In this document: one piece after another, positions 62,123-64,000 of the stretch | Layout of the letters: every line of letters begins with the position of its first letter | How positions within the stretch are numbered: position 1 is the first letter of the stretch | Assembly (NCBI RefSeq): GCF_009193305.1 | Contig: NZ_WBVS01000007.1 | Coordinates: 1-64,000 of the forward strand | Direction of reading: 5' to 3' | Source of the DNA: Bifidobacterium cebidarum | GTDB lineage: Bacteria; Actinomycetota; Actinomycetes; Actinomycetales; Bifidobacteriaceae | Length of the DNA stretch: 64,000 nucleotides | Program-made: the position numbers and the translations under genes | The notes under the pieces: generated by a model | What the model saw: only the letters and a program-made list of their open reading frames with translations | Databases searched by the model: none | Told to the model about the DNA's origin: nothing

Positions 62123-63100
62123 ATGAAGTATCGCAGCGTTGGCAAGTCCGGTCTGAAGATCAGCGAAGTCGCCTTGGGCAGCTGGGTCACCGATCTCAAG
62201 GGCACCGCAGCCGAGGATGTGGCCAAGCAAACCGTGAAACTGGCGTACGACAACGGCATCAACTTCTACGATTGCGCCGACGCTTACTCAGGCGGTGCAG
62301 CGGAGCGCTTCCTCGGCGAAGTGCTGAAGGAGTACCCGCGCAAGGAACTGGTGATCTCCAGCAAGGTCTTCTTCCCCACCGGCGAAGGCGTGAACGATCG
62401 CGGCCTGTCCCGCAAGCACATCTTCGAGAGCATCGACCAGACGCTGAAGAACATGCAGCTTGACTATCTGGACATGTACTTCTGCCATCGTTTTGACGAG
62501 ACCACCGACCTGACCGAGACCCTGCGCGCCATGAGCGATCTGGTGGGCCAGGGCAAGGTTCTCTACTATGGCGTTTCCGAGGAATGGGGCTCCGCCCGTC
62601 TGGAAGAAGCCCAGCGCATCATCGACCGCTACAACCTGTACCCGATCACCGTGGTGCAGCCGCAGTACAACCTGAACGACCGCTACATCGAGCATGAAAT
62701 CATGGGTACCTGCCGTAAGCTCGGCATCGGCATCACCACGTTCTCCCCGCTGGCCCAGGGCCTGCTGACCGGCAAGTACCGCAAGGGCCAGCCGCTGCCG
62801 GCAGGATCCCGCGCCACCTGGCAGTCCGACCATCAGATCAACGACCTGCTGACCGACGAGAACCTCGACAAGGTCGAGCAGCTGCGCAAGGTCGCCGACG
62901 AGCTCGGCACGAACCTGCCGATTCTGTCGATGGCCTGGATTCTGCAGCATCCGGAAATCAGCTGCGTCATCGCCGGCGCCTCCAAGCCGAGCCAGCTGGA
63001 GAACAACATCAAGGCTTCCGGCTTCGAGATTCCGGCTGATGCCATGGCTGAAATCGACAAGATCACTGGCTTCCACCGCTTCGAGCGTCACGTGGGCTGA
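62123..63100 (+). CDS. Aldo/keto reductase
   Basis: 325 residues of the AKR superfamily (K+-channel beta-subunit/YghZ-like group). NADPH-dependent reduction of aldehydes or sugars. Catalytic Asp and Tyr are in NFYDCADAYSGGAAERFLGEVL, Lys in ELVISSKVFF and His/Cys-type position in DMYFCHRFDETTDL; the NADP site is near SWILQ...VIAGASKPSQLENN. GAAGGAG 5 bases upstream fixes ATG 62123 over the longer frame from 62060. Codons are strongly biased. Its terminator lies inside the convergent yolD gene. Confidence 0.92.
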   Translation: MKYRSVGKSGLKISEVALGSWVTDLKGTAAEDVAKQTVKLAYDNGINFYDCADAYSGGAAERFLGEVLKEYPRKELVISSKVFFPTGEGVNDRGLSRKHIFESIDQTLKNMQLDYLDMYFCHRFDETTDLTETLRAMSDLVGQGKVLYYGVSEEWGSARLEEAQRIIDRYNLYPITVVQPQYNLNDRYIEHEIMGTCRKLGIGITTFSPLAQGLLTGKYRKGQPLPAGSRATWQSDHQINDLLTDENLDKVEQLRKVADELGTNLPILSMAWILQHPEISCVIAGASKPSQLENNIKASGFEIPADAMAEIDKITGFHRFERHVG

Positions 63101-63113
63101 TAGCCTGCATGCA

Positions 63114-63332
63114 TTACGCGCCGAAATCGCTGTCGCCTTGGGCCTCCGCCTTGGCGATGGCGATTTCGGCGTTTTTTGCTGTGCGCTCAAGCACCTGCTC
63201 ATAGCCGGTCAATGCGGCGAACGGCATGAACTGGGCGGCACGCTTGCTCCGCGGCATTCGCGGATGCTTGTGTGACACATGGCGCGGCAAACCAATGATG
63301 TCGTCATATTCATGGGCTTCCCGCAACGTCAT
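63114..63332 (-). CDS. YolD-like protein
   Basis: 72 residues. The core RMPRSKRAAQFMPFAALTGYEQ is the YolD-family signature; YolD genes commonly accompany Y-family polymerases (UvrX/DinB type) in Gram-positives and mobile elements. Its ATG overlaps the polymerase stop by 4 bases (ATGA). The C-terminal coding region coincides with the aldo-keto reductase terminator on the other strand. Function is unknown, thought to relate to SOS or translesion synthesis. Confidence 0.82.
   Translation of the reverse strand: MTLREAHEYDDIIGLPRHVSHKHPRMPRSKRAAQFMPFAALTGYEQVLERTAKNAEIAIAKAEAQGDSDFGA
63119..63177 (+). terminator. Aldo-keto reductase terminator embedded in yolD
   Basis: A perfect 12-bp stem (63119-63130 CGCCGAAATCGC with 63160-63171) plus an inner CGCC/GGCG pair, followed by TTTTTT (63172-63177). 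It is only 19 bases past the aldo-keto reductase stop and lies within the last 20 codons of the opposite-strand yolD gene. Confidence 0.85.
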
Positions 63333-64000
63333 GCCCTATGCCCTCCTATCTGAGCATTACGCTCCAAACCAGTGGCCCCTTTTTCCATATTCATGGCCTT
63401 GACGACCGCGTTCTTGCCGAATCGTTGTTTGATATTGAGCAGCGTTTGCTCAATGGTCTCGTCAGCCTCAGTCCGATCATCCGCATCAGCACCGACCCGC
63501 GCCGACATTATGGCATCGATTCCTCGGCAATGCCCCGACTCCGCATTGGTTCCAACACCCAATCCCATTTGTTCGAACAAATCAAGCTGCTCGTACCGCT
63601 TGCCCGCCGCTAGTTCTGCCGGCGTGGCTATGTCATCGGCAACCACCGTCAAACGCCGTACCAATAGCCGTCGATCCGCAATGCGCTCGAACAGCATCGC
63701 CATTGCTTTTCGAATACGTTCGGCGGATGCGGTGTAATCGCCTAATCCGATAGAGCCCACCGCGGGCTTAGGCACTTTACGCCCGTAATGGTCATAGGCC
63801 ACCGGCCCTCGATATTCCTTCGCAGCCCGCTTCGCCAATACACGCATAACACAATCTTCACAATCATCAAGCTTCGAAGCGTCAAGGCTGCCGATGTCAT
63901 ACCCCACAACCAGTGTGAGACGATTCGTCTTCACACCTTTATCCACCAAATCAAGCGCGAGCGCGTCCGCCATCTCCTTGGTGATCAATCTTGCCGTATG
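63329..64000 (-). CDS. Y-family DNA polymerase (UvrX/DinB-like), C-terminal part
   Basis: 223 C-terminal residues; the gene starts beyond the right edge, so the catalytic palm is outside the window. The visible part has the little-finger-type domain (NRLTLVVGYDIGSL..., GSIGLGDYTASAERIRKAMAMLFERIADRRLLVRRLTVVADDI) and a C-terminal YEQLDLF segment, which resembles a beta-clamp-binding QxxLxLF motif. Translesion synthesis under SOS control is the family role. It is coupled to yolD by a 4-base overlap. Confidence 0.82.
   Translation of the reverse strand, partial: HTARLITKEMADALALDLVDKGVKTNRLTLVVGYDIGSLDASKLDDCEDCVMRVLAKRAAKEYRGPVAYDHYGRKVPKPAVGSIGLGDYTASAERIRKAMAMLFERIADRRLLVRRLTVVADDIATPAELAAGKRYEQLDLFEQMGLGVGTNAESGHCRGIDAIMSARVGADADDRTEADETIEQTLLNIKQRFGKNAVVKAMNMEKGATGLERNAQIGGHRA

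Overview
This window has the hallmarks of a Bifidobacterium chromosome, most like B. longum. It is GC-rich and starts genes at ATG/GTG with AGGAG-type ribosome sites. It combines a compact str operon (rpsL-rpsG-fusA-tuf), an HPr/Enzyme I pair, many LacI-controlled plant-glycan genes (GH1, GH31, GH39), a BASS-type bile acid/anion carrier, and a purT-purC-purL purine cluster with single-chain PurL. The species call is recognition from gene content, not a database match. Nothing in the window is a prophage, insertion sequence or CRISPR array.

Layout. 1-450: start of ptsI and all of ptsH (minus). 835-6516: MFS carrier, a small leader-peptide/terminator unit, an acetyltransferase, and two paralogous flavodoxin-fold oxidoreductases flanking a lactate-dehydrogenase-family gene and a SAM methyltransferase. 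6617-8170: a short AT-rich island holding one AbiEi-like/PD-(D/E)XK gene bracketed by a family of palindromic repeats. 8251-10523: acetyltransferase plus GH39 enzyme. 10525-14017: hydroxyacyl-CoA dehydrogenase-like gene, and a DHA2 exporter with divergent LysR regulator and a clear palindromic operator. 13995-17520: two-component system next to a FetAB-type metal exporter. 17533-19921: cupin, flavodoxin, DedA and a DNA glycosylase. 19946-24905: large MacB/FtsX-type ABC transporter, PadR regulator with two matching operators, and a reductase. 25152-34018: glycoside operon (GH1, GH31 alpha-xylosidase, two permeases, a frameshifted solute-binding protein) with its LacI regulator and operators. 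34161-41115: AEC and MATE transporters, a UvrA-like ABC protein, a 21-nt-phased symmetrical repeat array, and a YtrA-type GntR/membrane-protein operon. 41375-47775: alcohol dehydrogenase, HAD phosphatase and the str operon. 48374-53704: BASS carrier, tRNA-His, threonine aldolase, glycosyltransferase and aminotransferase. 53916-59863: purine genes. 59978-64000: deoxyinosine glycosylase, lactonase-family protein with a likely frameshifted end, aldo-keto reductase, and a YolD/Y-family polymerase pair running off the end.

How it works together. Several transport or redox units carry their own regulator and a visible operator: LysR/exporter, PadR/reductase, LacI/xyloside operon, YtrA/membrane protein. 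The xyloside operon appears controlled by a local LacI site type (TCGAAACG half-sites) plus a GTGAGCGCTCAC site of the sort used by global sugar regulators. A terminator between binding protein and permeases would set their ratio. The most unusual material is non-coding: the palindromic repeat family with hairpins at three places, the 21-nt-phased array before the uvrA-like gene, the Ile/Thr-rich leader with a strong terminator, and a terminator buried inside the yolD coding sequence. Two genes look damaged by single-base indels.
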